Source: Siccirubricoccus phaeus | GTDB lineage: Bacteria > Pseudomonadota > Alphaproteobacteria > Acetobacterales > Acetobacteraceae | Length of the DNA stretch: 64,000 nt | Assembly: GCF_008360935.1 (NCBI RefSeq) | Contig: NZ_SRXO01000009.1 | Span: forward strand, 62,001-126,000 | Direction: 5' to 3' | Part shown: positions 26,682-35,095 of the stretch, piece after piece | Layout: every line of letters starts with the position of its first letter | Numbering within the stretch: position 1 is the stretch's first letter | The notes under the pieces: model-generated | What the model was told of the DNA's origin: nothing | The model's database searches: none | What the model saw: the letters and a program-made list of their open reading frames with translations, nothing else | Program-made: the position numbers and the translations under genes

Positions 26682-27430
26682 GCGGCATGGCGGCAGAGAC
26701 CTGGCTGATCCTCGGCGCCTCCTCGGCCATTGCCCGCGCCTTCGCGCAGGAGGCTGCATCCCATGGCGCCGCGCTGCTGCTGGCGGGGCGGGACATGCCG
26801 GATCTGGAAGCCCTGGCCGCCGATCTGCGGCTGCGCCACGGCGTGGCGGCGACGCCCCTGGCCTGGGATGCGGCGGAGCTGGCCGCCCAGCCCGGCTTCG
26901 CCGCCGCCTGCGCCGAGCGGGCGCCGGGGGTGCTGAACCTCTTCCTCGCTGCCGGCGCCATGCCGGACCAGGCGGCGGCGGAGGCCGACCCCCGCCTGGC
27001 CGCCGCGATGTGGGCGGTGAACGTGACCGGGCCGGCGGCGCTGCTCGGCGCCTTCGCGCCCATCCTGGCGGCGCGGAAGGCGGGGCGGGTGGTGGCGCTG
27101 GGCTCGGTCGCCGGCGACCGGGGGCGGAAGCGCAACCATCTCTACGGCGCCAGCAAGGCGGCGCTGGCCACCTTCCTGCAGGGCTATGCGGCGCGGCTGG
27201 CGGGGGAGGGGGTGGAGGTGCTGTGCGTGAAGGCCGGTCCGGCGGATACCGCCATGACCTGGGCCCTGCCGAAGCTGCCCTTCATGGCCCAGCCCGCCGC
27301 CATGGCGCGGGCCATCTGGCGCCGGGCGGCAAAGGGGGGCGGGGAGGCCTATGTGCCGCCGATCTGGTGGCCGGTGATGACCATCATCCGCCTGCTGCCG
27401 CGCCGCATCTTCAACCGGCTGGATTTTTGA
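26678..27430 (+). CDS. dprE2: DprE2-like short-chain dehydrogenase
   Basis: A 250-aa SDR with LILGASSAIARAFA as the nucleotide-binding start and the catalytic LGSVAGDRGRKRNHLYGASKAAL (Y-x3-K). The GDRGRKRN insert and the C-terminal WWPVMTIIRLLPRRIFNRL resemble DprE2, which reduces the 2'-keto sugar lipid to decaprenylphosphoryl-arabinose. It is translationally coupled to the DprE1-like gene through GTG 26678 overlapping TGA; ATG 26687 is an alternative. A CCCACGG/CCGTGGG hairpin follows the stop. Confidence 0.83.
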   Translation: MSGMAAETWLILGASSAIARAFAQEAASHGAALLLAGRDMPDLEALAADLRLRHGVAATPLAWDAAELAAQPGFAAACAERAPGVLNLFLAAGAMPDQAAAEADPRLAAAMWAVNVTGPAALLGAFAPILAARKAGRVVALGSVAGDRGRKRNHLYGASKAALATFLQGYAARLAGEGVEVLCVKAGPADTAMTWALPKLPFMAQPAAMARAIWRRAAKGGGEAYVPPIWWPVMTIIRLLPRRIFNRLDF

Positions 27431-27440
27431 TTCTTTCCCC

Positions 27441-27456
27441 ACGGCGCCGTGGGCCC
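27441..27456 (+). terminator. Palindromic hairpin after dprE2
   Basis: CCCACGGCGCCGTGGG is a perfect 16-bp palindrome ten bases after the stop. It has no T-run. It resembles in kind the CCCA-ended hairpins after the AbrB and metH genes. Confidence 0.45.
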
Positions 27457-27596
27457 CCGGAGAGTCGCCCGTGACGCCTGGCCTCGCACAGGCTGCCACG
27501 GCAAAGCCGCGGCAGCGCAACGGCGGCGCCGGCTTCGGCATGGCGCCTGACGGCGGCAGGTGCGAGGCTCGGCCGGCACAGCGAGGAGAGACCCGC

Positions 27597-28136
27597 ATGG
27601 CCCGTGTCCGCGACATTCCGCCCGAGGAGCTGCCGCCCGATCTCGCCGCCATCTATCGCCGCTTCGCCGGCGAATACGGACCTTTCGCCAACCAGGTGGC
27701 GGTCATCGCCCATGTGCCCGCGGCGCTGCACCATCTGATGCCCATGCTGATGGAGCTGCGCGAGGCGAAGACCCTGCCCAAGCGCTACCTGGAATTGGCG
27801 ATCGTCACCGTCTCCCTGCTCAATGCCTGCCATTACTGCGTGGCCCATCACGCCCCCTTCCTGGAAGTGGAGGGGGTCAGCCGCGAGGGCGCCGAGCGGC
27901 TGCTGGACTACGCCGCCCACCCGGAGCTGGATGCGGTGGACAGGCTGGTGGTGGAATACGCCATCGCCGCCTGGGAACATTCCAACCGCATCCCGGAGGC
28001 GCTCTTCGCCCGGCTGCGGGCGCAATTCTCCGAGGCGCAGATCGTCGAGCTGACGCTGCGCATCACCCTGTGCGGCTTCTTCAACCGCTTCAACGACGCG
28101 CTGCGGATCGAGGAGGAGGCGCTCGCCACCGGCTGA
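27597..28136 (+). CDS. AhpD-like carboxymuconolactone decarboxylase family protein
   Basis: A 179-aa helical protein with the AhpD catalytic pattern C78-x2-C81-x3-H85 in LLNACHYCVAHH. Such proteins act as peroxide-reducing partners or as decarboxylase-like enzymes; the preserved cysteine pair favours a redox role. ATG 27597 is preceded by GAGGAGAG. It may be read through from dprE2 but has its own leader of about 165 bp. The partner is unknown. Confidence 0.85.
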   Translation: MARVRDIPPEELPPDLAAIYRRFAGEYGPFANQVAVIAHVPAALHHLMPMLMELREAKTLPKRYLELAIVTVSLLNACHYCVAHHAPFLEVEGVSREGAERLLDYAAHPELDAVDRLVVEYAIAAWEHSNRIPEALFARLRAQFSEAQIVELTLRITLCGFFNRFNDALRIEEEALATG

Positions 28137-28275
28137 GCGCGGCCGGCGCCGCCCTGCGCTGCATCAAGGAAGCGGGGCGGCGGGTGGGGTAGGGGTGTCG
28201 CCAGGCCGGTTCAGGCGCCGGGGAACTTCTGCGTATCCCCAGGCCCTTATCCGGCGGCAGCCTGAAGGAGGTTCC

Positions 28276-28836
28276 ATGTCGTCCACCGGCTATTCCCCGT
28301 TCCCCGAGCATCTGGAGGAGGCGCTGGCGCATCGCTGGTGGGCGGTGGCGCTGCGCGGCGTCTGCGCCATTCTCTTCGGCATCCTGGCGCTGCTGGCGCC
28401 GGGGGCGGTGCTGCTGTCCCTGGCCCTGCTGTTCGGCGCCTGGCTGGTGGTGGATGGCGTGCTGGGGCTGGTGGCCGCGGCGCGCAGCCCGGGCCGGCGC
28501 GGGCTGCTGATGGCGGAGGGCGTGCTGACCATCGCCATGGGTGTGCTGGCCCTGGCCTTCCCGGTGGGCGCCGTGCTGGGTTTCGTGCTGGTGACGGCGG
28601 CCTGGGCGCTGGCGACCGGCGGGCTGATGGTCGCCGCCGCCTGGAGGATGCGGCAACGGCCCGGGCGGGGCTGGCTGGCGCTGGGCGGCGTGGTGTCCGT
28701 GGTCTGGGGCGTGCTGCTGGCCCTGGCGCCGGTGATGGGTGCGGTGGTGCTGACCTGGTGGGCCGCCGGCTATGCCATCGCCTTCGGCGCCCTGCTGCTG
28801 GTCGCCGCCTTCCGCCTGCGCGGGGCGAAGGGCTAG
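28276..28836 (+). CDS. HdeD-family membrane protein (DUF308)
   Basis: A 186-aa protein with about six membrane helices in three repeats of the type GVCAILFGILALLAPGAVLLSLALLFGAWLVVDGVLGL, which is the HdeD/DUF308 pattern. HdeD of enteric bacteria is linked to acid stress; the role here is unproven. ATG 28276 has AAGGAGG seven bases before. Its TAG stop is part of a palindromic repeat (family C). Confidence 0.85.
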   Translation: MSSTGYSPFPEHLEEALAHRWWAVALRGVCAILFGILALLAPGAVLLSLALLFGAWLVVDGVLGLVAAARSPGRRGLLMAEGVLTIAMGVLALAFPVGAVLGFVLVTAAWALATGGLMVAAAWRMRQRPGRGWLALGGVVSVVWGVLLALAPVMGAVVLTWWAAGYAIAFGALLLVAAFRLRGAKG

Positions 28837-28940
28837 AGCAGATCGCCGGAGGGCGGCATCGCCCGGAGGCGTGACTCTGCTCTACAATCCATAAGCCAGA
28901 GCGGTTTCGCCCTGCACAGTCAGCGTGAAACCGCTCTAGC
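28834..28940. repeat. Family C double-hairpin repeat, copy 1
   Basis: Two hairpins: AGAGCAG...CTGCTCT at 28835-28883 and AGAGCGGTTTC...GAAACCGCTCT at 28898-28937. The copy at 46632 is the same element in reverse orientation with about 95% identity. The leading TAG ends the HdeD gene. Confidence 0.88.
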
Positions 28941-28969
28941 TGGTTGCGTCGTCGGTTCTGAAACTCAGA

Positions 28970-29051
28970 CCGGGGTCCGGGGCCAGGTCCTGGCCCCGGC
29001 GGAGTGCAGAGGGCGGCGCCCTCTGATGGGGGCATGGGGGCAAAGCCCCCA
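28970..29051. repeat. Family B three-hairpin repeat, copy 1
   Basis: After CGGGGTCCGG come three stems: GGGGCCAGG/CCTGGCCCC (28979-28997), AGAGGGC/GCCCTCT (29008-29024) and GGGGGC/GCCCCC around AAA (29036-29050). They are separated by GGCGGAG and TGGGG linkers. It lies between convergent genes. Confidence 0.85.
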
Positions 29052-29411
29052 TTATTCAGCCCGGAACCGCGCCTTGGTCAGCGGGTCCAGTGCCAGCGCC
29101 GCGCGCACCGCGGCTTGCGCGGCTTCGTCGGGCGCCCAGGCCACCACATGGTCGAACCAGCCCACCCGGCCGCGCACCCGGGCCTGGAACAGCCGGTCCA
29201 GCGCCACCGCGGCGGGGGAGCGCCCCTGGCAACAGGCGCAGCCGGGGCTATGAGGCTCGGCCGCCGCGAAGCCCTCCACCGCCACGGCCGCGCTGCCGGG
29301 GCAGGGGGTGGCGGCCAGCAGCGCGGCCCGGCCGCCCGCCAGCGCCTCTGCCAGCGCCGCCGGCGCCGCCACGGTGACGACCGGGATGCGCGCATCCAGG
29401 GCCCAGGCCAT
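29052..29411 (-). CDS. Small CobW/COG0523-like protein without P-loop
   Basis: A 119-aa protein. Its second half, GCACCQGRSPAAVALDRL, then RVRGRVGWFDHVVAWAPDEA and a final DPLTKARFRAE, lines up by eye with the GCxCC region and following segment of COG0523 (CobW-like) GTPases. There the equivalent reads FDRVVIETTG and ends DPxxxxRFRLD. The first half starts like these GTPases (ARIPVVTV) but lacks the GxxGxGKT loop. It is therefore a truncated or repurposed relative, perhaps metal-binding through CACC. It is divergent from sahR. ATG 29411 has GAGGGG upstream; 29438 is an alternative. Confidence 0.6.
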   Translation of the reverse strand: MAWALDARIPVVTVAAPAALAEALAGGRAALLAATPCPGSAAVAVEGFAAAEPHSPGCACCQGRSPAAVALDRLFQARVRGRVGWFDHVVAWAPDEAAQAAVRAALALDPLTKARFRAE

Positions 29412-29443
29412 GCATTTACCCCTCGGGAAGGACTTCATCCTAG

Positions 29444-29463
29444 ACATAAGGATGTCTTTATGT
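29444..29463. promoter_or_regulatory. SahR-like operator before sahR-metH
   Basis: ACATAAGGATGTCTTTATGT is a near-palindrome (16 of 20 positions symmetric) centred 23 bp before the sahR ATG and close to the divergent small gene. It fits the ATAAAGATATCTTTAT-like motif of SahR, the ArsR-type sensor of S-adenosylhomocysteine. It is AT-rich compared with its surroundings. Confidence 0.65.
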
Positions 29464-29476
29464 GATAGCCAGCCCC

Positions 29477-30433
29477 ATGGATGAATTGCTGGCGCAACTC
29501 CGCGCCGCCGCCGAACCGACCCGGTTGCGCCTGCTGGCCCTCTGCGCCCGCGGCGCCTTCTGCGTGTCCGATCTCTGTACGGTGCTGGGGCAGTCCCAGC
29601 CCCGCCTCTCCCGCCACCTGAAGCTGCTGGTGGAGGCGGGGTTGCTGGAGCGCGTGCCGGAAGGTGCCAATGCCTATTTCCAGCTTCCCCCCGGCCCAGG
29701 GGCGGAGCTGGTGCGGCTGGTCCTCGCCCGGCTGCCGGAGGATGATCCGCTGCTGGCCGCCGATCGCCGCGCCGCGGTGCGGCTGGCCGCCGAGCGCGCC
29801 CGTGTCGCTTCGGAGGCCTTCCGCCGCGACGGCGCCGATTGGGATGAGATCCGCGCCCTCGGCCTGCCGGCCGAGGCGATCGAGCAGGCTTTCCTGGCGC
29901 TGCTGCCGGCCGCCATTCCGCGCTTCCTCGATATCGGCACCGGCACCGGCCGGCTGCTGGAGCTGGTGGCGGACCGGGCACGGCAGGCGGTGGGCGTCGA
30001 TGCCAGCCGGGACATGCTGGCCCTGGCCCGGGCGCGGCTGGCGGAGCGGGGCCTGGCCGGCCATTGCACGGTGCGCCAGGCCGATATGTACCGGCTGCCC
30101 CTGCCGGATGGCGGCTTCGACGTGGTGGCCCTGCAGATGGTGCTGCATTACGCCGAGGACCCGGCCGCGGCGCTGGCCGAGGCGGCGCGGGTGCTGCGGC
30201 CGGAGGGGCTGCTGATCGTCACCGACCTCGCCGCCCATGAGCGGGCGGAGCTGCTGACCGCCCAGGCGCATCGCTGGCCGGGCTTCGACGATGCGGCGCT
30301 GGCCGGCTGGTTCGGCGGCGCCGGCTGCGCCGCGCTGGCGCCCGTCACGCTTGCTGGCCCGCTCGCCGTCCGGCTCTGGCCGGCGCGGCGGCTGCCCGGG
30401 CTGGTCGCCGCGCCCGCGGCGCTGACCTTCTGA
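29477..30433 (+). CDS. sahR: ArsR-type regulator fused to a SAM-methyltransferase-like domain (SahR-like)
   Basis: A 318-aa fusion. Residues 1 to about 95 form an ArsR winged helix (LRAAAEPTRLRLLALCARG, CVSDLCTVLGQSQPRLSRHLKLLVEAGLLERVPEG). From about residue 140 there is a class I methyltransferase fold with FLDIGTGTGRLLELVADRA and VVALQMVLHYAEDP. This layout is that of SahR, which represses methionine-cycle genes and responds to S-adenosylhomocysteine. metH directly downstream and the palindrome upstream support that. ATG 29477 is preferred over GTG 29462, which would overlap the operator. The 3' end is tandemly duplicated after the stop. Confidence 0.82.
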   Translation: MDELLAQLRAAAEPTRLRLLALCARGAFCVSDLCTVLGQSQPRLSRHLKLLVEAGLLERVPEGANAYFQLPPGPGAELVRLVLARLPEDDPLLAADRRAAVRLAAERARVASEAFRRDGADWDEIRALGLPAEAIEQAFLALLPAAIPRFLDIGTGTGRLLELVADRARQAVGVDASRDMLALARARLAERGLAGHCTVRQADMYRLPLPDGGFDVVALQMVLHYAEDPAAALAEAARVLRPEGLLIVTDLAAHERAELLTAQAHRWPGFDDAALAGWFGGAGCAALAPVTLAGPLAVRLWPARRLPGLVAAPAALTF

Positions 30434-30490
30434 TGCGCGCCCGCGGCGCTGACCTTCTGATGCCGCGCCCGCGGCGTTCACCCTGTTGAT
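30410..30490 (+). repeat. 27-bp tandem repeat at the end of sahR
   Basis: Two identical 27-bp units at 30410-30436 and 30437-30463, each GCGCCCGCGGCGCTGACCTT then CTGATGC, and a degenerate third unit at 30465-30490. The first unit carries the last codons and stop of sahR; the others fill the gap to metH. Confidence 0.92.
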
Positions 30491-30507
30491 TCGGAAGATT
30501 CTGCCAG

Positions 30508-33500
30508 ATGCCCCGTCCCCCTTTGCTGGATGCCCTGCGTGACCGCGTGCTGCTCTGCGATGGCGGCATGGGCAGCCGGGTGCAGGCGCTGACCCTCGAC
30601 ATCGACAAGGACTATTGGGGCAAGGAGAATTGCACCGAGGTGCTGAACCTCTCCCGCCCCGACCTCGTGCGGGAAATCCATCGCGGCTATTACGCGGCCG
30701 GCGCCGATATGGTGCTGACCAACAGCTTTGGCGGTTCCCCGGTCACGCTGGGCGAGTTCGAGCTGGAAAGCCGCGCCTTCGAGATCAACAAGCTGGCGGG
30801 GGAGCTGGCGCGGGAGGCGGCGGAGAGTTTCGCCGATGGCCGCGACCGCTGGGTGATCGGCGATATCGGGCCGGGGACGAAGCTGCCGAGCCTCGGGCAC
30901 ATCGCCTATGACGCGCTGCAGGCGGCGCTCGAAGAACAATGCCGCGGGCTGATCGCCGGCGGCGTGGATGCGCTGCTGACCGAGACCAACCAGGACACGC
31001 TGTTCATCAAGGCGGCCGTGAATGCCGCCAAGGCGGCGCTGCGGCAGACCGGCAAGCAATTGCCGATCCTGGTGCAGGTGACGGTGGAGACCACCGGCAC
31101 GCTGCTGGTCGGGCCGGACATTGCCGCGGCCGCCACGGTGACGCATGCGCTGGACGTGCCGCTGATGGGGCTGAATTGCGCCACCGGCCCGCAGGAGATG
31201 GCAGAGCATGTGCGCTGGCTGAGCCAGAACTGGCCGGGCTTCATCAGCGTGCAGCCCAATGCCGGCCTGCCGGAGCTGGTGGATGGCAGGACGCATTACC
31301 CGCTCCGCCCGGAGGAGATGGCGAGCTGGATGGAACGCTTCGTCCGCGAGGATGGGGTGAACCTGATCGGCGGCTGCTGCGGCACCTCCACGCCCCACAT
31401 CGCGGCGCTGGACGCCATGTTGCGGAAATTCGATCCCTGGCGGCCGGCGCCGGTGGCGCGGAAATATCATTGGGTGCCCTCGGTCGCCTCGCTCTACGGC
31501 GCCGTGTCGCTGCGGCAGGAGAATGCCTATTTCTCCATCGGCGAGCGCTGCAACGCCAATGGCAGCAAGGCCTGGCGGGAGCGCCAGGCGGCGCATGACT
31601 GGGATGGCTGCGTCGCCATGGGCCGCGAGCAGGTGGGGGAGGGGTCGAACAGCCTCGACATCTGCACCGCCTTCGTCGGCCGCGACGAGATGGCCGAAAT
31701 GAACGAGGTGGTGAAGCGCTTCACCAGCAGCGTCAACGCGCCGCTGGTGATCGACAGCACCGAGACGCCGGTGATCGAGGCCGCGCTGAAGCTGCATGGC
31801 GGCAAGCCGATCATCAACTCGATCAATTTCGAGGATGGCGAGGGCCATGCGACGGACCGCATGGTGCTGGCGAAGAAATTCGGCGCCGCCGTCATCGCCC
31901 TGACCATCGACGAGGTCGGCATGGCGAAGACCGCGGAGGACAAGCTCCGCATCGCGAAGCGGCTGGTGGAATTCGCCTGCGACAAGCACGGCCTGCCGCA
32001 GAGCGATCTGATGATTGACCCGCTGACCTTCACCATCGCCACCGGCAATGAGGACGACCGGAAGCTCGGCCTCTGGACGCTGGAGGGCATCCGCATGATC
32101 CGGGAGGCATTCCCGGACATCCAGATCATCCTTGGCCTCTCCAACATCTCCTTCGGATTGAACCCCGCCGCGCGGCACGTGCTGAACAGCGTCTTCCTCG
32201 ATCACGCCGTGAAGGCCGGCATGACCGGCGCCATCGTGCATGTCTCCAAGATCAAGCCGCTGCACCTGATCCCGGAGGAGGAGGTGAAAGTCGCCGAAGA
32301 CCTGATCTTCGACCGCCGCGCCGAGGGCTACGACCCGCTCCAGCGCATGCTGGAGCTCTTCGCCGGCCGCAAGGCCGCCGATGCCGCCGCCAAGCAGAAG
32401 GCCGAGACGGTGGAGGAGCGCCTGCGCGACCGCATCGTCGATGGCGACCGCAAGGGGCTGAACGAGGAATTGCAGGCGGCCCTCGACAAGGGCATCACAC
32501 CGCTCTCGATCATCAACGACATCCTGCTGGATGGAATGAAGGTGGTGGGCGAACTGTTCGGCGCCGGCAAGATGCAGCTTCCCTTCGTGCTGCAATCCGC
32601 CGAGACGATGAAATCCGCCGTCGCCTATCTGGAACCCTTCATGGAGAAGGTGGAGGGGCAGGAGAAGGGCACCATCGTCCTCGCCACGGTGAAGGGCGAT
32701 GTGCATGACATCGGCAAGAACCTGGTCGATATCATCCTGACGAACAACGGCTATCGCGTGGTCAATCTCGGCATCAAGGTGCCGGTGGCCGAGATGATCG
32801 CGGCGGCGAAGGAGCACCGGGCGCATGCCATCGGCATGAGCGGATTGCTGGTGAAATCCACCGTGGTCATGCGCGAGAATCTGGAGGAGATGAGCCGCAT
32901 CGGCCTGGAAGTGCCGGTGCTGCTGGGCGGCGCGGCGCTGACGCGCAACTACGTGGAAGATGATTGCGTCCGCGCCTATGCCAGCGGACGGGTCGCCTAT
33001 GCGCGGGACGCCTTCGACGGGCTGCACCTGATGGACAAGGTGACCGGCAACGGCTTCGACGACTACCTCGCCGCCGTGCAGTCGAAGCGCCAGGGCAAGT
33101 CCCGCAACGAAGGCCGCACCCTGGGCCAGGCCGATCCGCGCGGCTTCGCGCCGGTGGAGCTGGGCTATGCCGCGGAGCGCCGCCGGCGCCTGACCGCCGC
33201 CGAGCCGATCCCTGACCCGCCCTTCTGGGGGCCGCGCGTCATCGAGGCAGCGCCGAAGGCCATCATCCCCTTCATCAACGAGCGCAGCCTCTACCAATTC
33301 CAATGGGGCTTCCGGAAGCAGGGCCGCTCGCTGGAGGATTTCCTCGGCTGGGCGAAGCAGGAGCTGCGGCCGGTGCTGAAGCGCATGCTGGCGCTGACGG
33401 AGGCGCAGGACATCCTCAAGCCGCAGGCGATCTACGGCTACTGGAAGTGCGCCGGCCAGGGGAACGACCTGATCCTGTTCGAGGCAGACGGCGAGACCGA

Positions 33501-34002
33501 GGCCTGCCGCTTCACCCTGCCGCGCCAGCCGAAGCAGGATGGCGAGTGCATCGCCGATTTCGTCCGCGACATCGGCGACGGCCCGCAGGCGCGCGACGTG
33601 ATCGGGCTGCAGGTCGTCACCGTCGGCCAGAAGGCCAGCGACGTGGCGCGGGAATGGTTCGAGGGCAATCGCTACCAGGATTACCTCTACCTCCACGGCC
33701 TTTCCGTGGAGATGGCCGAGGCCATGGCGGAATATGTGCACAAGCGCATCCGTGCCGAGTGGGGCTTCGCCGCGGAGGATGACCGCGACATGGACCGCAT
33801 GTTGCAGCAGGGCTATCGCGGCGGCCGCTACTCCTTCGGCTATCCCGCCTGCCCGCGGCTGGAGGATCAGGTGCCCTTGCTGAAGCTGCTCGGCGCCGAA
33901 CGGATCGGCGTTTCCATCAGCGACGAATGGCAGCTCCACCCGGAGCAATCCACCAGCGCCATCGTGTTGCACCACCCGCGCGCGAAATACTTCTCCGTCT
34001 AG
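30508..34002 (+). CDS. metH: Cobalamin-dependent methionine synthase
   Basis: A 1164-aa full-length MetH. The homocysteine domain (about 1-330) has zinc cysteines C224 (GLNCATGP) and C290/C291 (GGCCGTSTPH). The pterin domain (about 350-620) has LDICTAFVGRDEM and VIDSTETPVIEAAL. The cobalamin domain has the axial-ligand histidine at 733 in DVHDIGKN and GMSGLLVKS. A C-terminal SAM-dependent reactivation domain includes RYSFGYPACP. It transfers a methyl group from methyltetrahydrofolate to homocysteine. Together with sahR it should form one transcript controlled by the SahR-like site. E. coli MetH is slightly longer (1227 aa). Confidence 0.97.
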   Translation: MPRPPLLDALRDRVLLCDGGMGSRVQALTLDIDKDYWGKENCTEVLNLSRPDLVREIHRGYYAAGADMVLTNSFGGSPVTLGEFELESRAFEINKLAGELAREAAESFADGRDRWVIGDIGPGTKLPSLGHIAYDALQAALEEQCRGLIAGGVDALLTETNQDTLFIKAAVNAAKAALRQTGKQLPILVQVTVETTGTLLVGPDIAAAATVTHALDVPLMGLNCATGPQEMAEHVRWLSQNWPGFISVQPNAGLPELVDGRTHYPLRPEEMASWMERFVREDGVNLIGGCCGTSTPHIAALDAMLRKFDPWRPAPVARKYHWVPSVASLYGAVSLRQENAYFSIGERCNANGSKAWRERQAAHDWDGCVAMGREQVGEGSNSLDICTAFVGRDEMAEMNEVVKRFTSSVNAPLVIDSTETPVIEAALKLHGGKPIINSINFEDGEGHATDRMVLAKKFGAAVIALTIDEVGMAKTAEDKLRIAKRLVEFACDKHGLPQSDLMIDPLTFTIATGNEDDRKLGLWTLEGIRMIREAFPDIQIILGLSNISFGLNPAARHVLNSVFLDHAVKAGMTGAIVHVSKIKPLHLIPEEEVKVAEDLIFDRRAEGYDPLQRMLELFAGRKAADAAAKQKAETVEERLRDRIVDGDRKGLNEELQAALDKGITPLSIINDILLDGMKVVGELFGAGKMQLPFVLQSAETMKSAVAYLEPFMEKVEGQEKGTIVLATVKGDVHDIGKNLVDIILTNNGYRVVNLGIKVPVAEMIAAAKEHRAHAIGMSGLLVKSTVVMRENLEEMSRIGLEVPVLLGGAALTRNYVEDDCVRAYASGRVAYARDAFDGLHLMDKVTGNGFDDYLAAVQSKRQGKSRNEGRTLGQADPRGFAPVELGYAAERRRRLTAAEPIPDPPFWGPRVIEAAPKAIIPFINERSLYQFQWGFRKQGRSLEDFLGWAKQELRPVLKRMLALTEAQDILKPQAIYGYWKCAGQGNDLILFEADGETEACRFTLPRQPKQDGECIADFVRDIGDGPQARDVIGLQVVTVGQKASDVAREWFEGNRYQDYLYLHGLSVEMAEAMAEYVHKRIRAEWGFAAEDDRDMDRMLQQGYRGGRYSFGYPACPRLEDQVPLLKLLGAERIGVSISDEWQLHPEQSTSAIVLHHPRAKYFSV

Positions 34003-34062
34003 CGGGCGGCCGTCGGACGGCAGCCAAACTCAGGTTCCAAAGGCCCTTCGGCCTTACGGGGA

Positions 34063-34093
34063 CCCATTGACGATGCTTTGCATCGTCAATGGG
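34063..34093 (+). terminator. Strong hairpin after metH
   Basis: CCCATTGACGATGC, loop TTT, GCATCGTCAATGGG: a perfect 14-bp stem 60 bases after the metH stop. It follows a partial family A core (CCAAAGGCCCTTCGGCCTTA at about 34037). A classical T-run is missing. Confidence 0.6.
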
Positions 34094-34159
34094 AGCCCTT
34101 CTTGGGGGGAGTGCGAGGGCGGGCAAAGCCCCCCTTGCCCCCACCCCGTGCCCCGGGGC

Positions 34160-35095
34160 ATGAACCCCCAGCCGTCGCCCGGAGCCGCAGCCCTGCCGCC
34201 CGCCTCCCTGTCCCGCACCATGCGCATCGCCACCGGCAGCCTCGGAATTGCCCTGGCCGTGCTGGGGCTGAAGCTGGGCGCCTGGTGGCTCACCGGCAGC
34301 GTCGCCCTCTTCGCCGATGCGCTGGAGAGCGTGGTGAACGTCGCCGCTGCCCTCGCCGCGCTGCTGGCGGTGCGGCTGGCCGCAGTGCCGCCCGATGCCA
34401 ACCATCCCTATGGCCACACCAAGGCCGAGTACATCTCCGCCGTGCTGGAGGGGGCGCTGATCGTCGTCGCCGCTCTGGTCATCCTGCACGAGGCCTGGAT
34501 GGTCTTCCTCGCGCCGCGCGCGCCGGAGCATGCGCCGCTGGGCCTGGCCGTCTCCGCCGTGGCCACGCTGTGCAATTTCCTCTGGGCCAGGCTGTTGTTC
34601 CGCGAGGGACGGCAGGCGCGCTCCCCCGCCCTGCTGGCGGATGGCAAGCATCTGATGGCGGATGTCGTCACCTCGCTCGGCGTGCTGCTGGGCGTCGCCG
34701 GGGTGGCGCTCACCGGGCTGCTCTGGCTGGACCCGCTGCTGGCGGCGCTGACAGCGCTGAACATCCTGTGGTCCGGCGGGCGGCTGGTGCGGGAATCCGT
34801 CAGCGGGCTGATGGATGAGGCGGTGGACGCGGAATTGCTCGGCCGCATCCGCGCCGCCGTCTCCGCGCATGCGGCGGGCGCGCTGGAGGCGCATGATCTG
34901 CGCACCCGCCATGCCGGGCGGCTGGTCTTCATCCAATTCCACCTGGTGGTGCCGGGCGGCATGACGGTGGATGCCGCGCATGACATCTGCGACCGGATCG
35001 AGGCCGCGCTGAAGGCGGAGATCGAGGGCGCGATCATCACCATCCATGTGGAGCCGGAGGGCAAGGCCAAGCATCACGGGGTGCCGGTGCTGTGA
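34160..35095 (+). CDS. Cation diffusion facilitator (CDF) metal exporter
   Basis: A 311-aa CDF transporter with six membrane helices and a cytoplasmic C-terminal domain. Metal-binding pairs are ALFADALESVVN in helix 2 and DGKHLMADVVTSLG in helix 5, and HPYGHTKAEYISAV lies between helices 2 and 3. These resemble the iron/zinc/cobalt-exporting branch. It exports divalent metal in exchange for protons; the exact metal cannot be read. ATG 34160 is chosen; ATG 34220 is an alternative with better conserved sequence. The stop overlaps the TonB-like start in GTGA. Confidence 0.88.
   Translation: MNPQPSPGAAALPPASLSRTMRIATGSLGIALAVLGLKLGAWWLTGSVALFADALESVVNVAAALAALLAVRLAAVPPDANHPYGHTKAEYISAVLEGALIVVAALVILHEAWMVFLAPRAPEHAPLGLAVSAVATLCNFLWARLLFREGRQARSPALLADGKHLMADVVTSLGVLLGVAGVALTGLLWLDPLLAALTALNILWSGGRLVRESVSGLMDEAVDAELLGRIRAAVSAHAAGALEAHDLRTRHAGRLVFIQFHLVVPGGMTVDAAHDICDRIEAALKAEIEGAIITIHVEPEGKAKHHGVPVL

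Noticed and set aside
30478-33975. An 1165-aa open frame on the minus strand
   Set aside because: It is the antisense shadow of metH caused by high GC at third positions; its translation is His/Arg/Gln-rich and has no recognisable domain.
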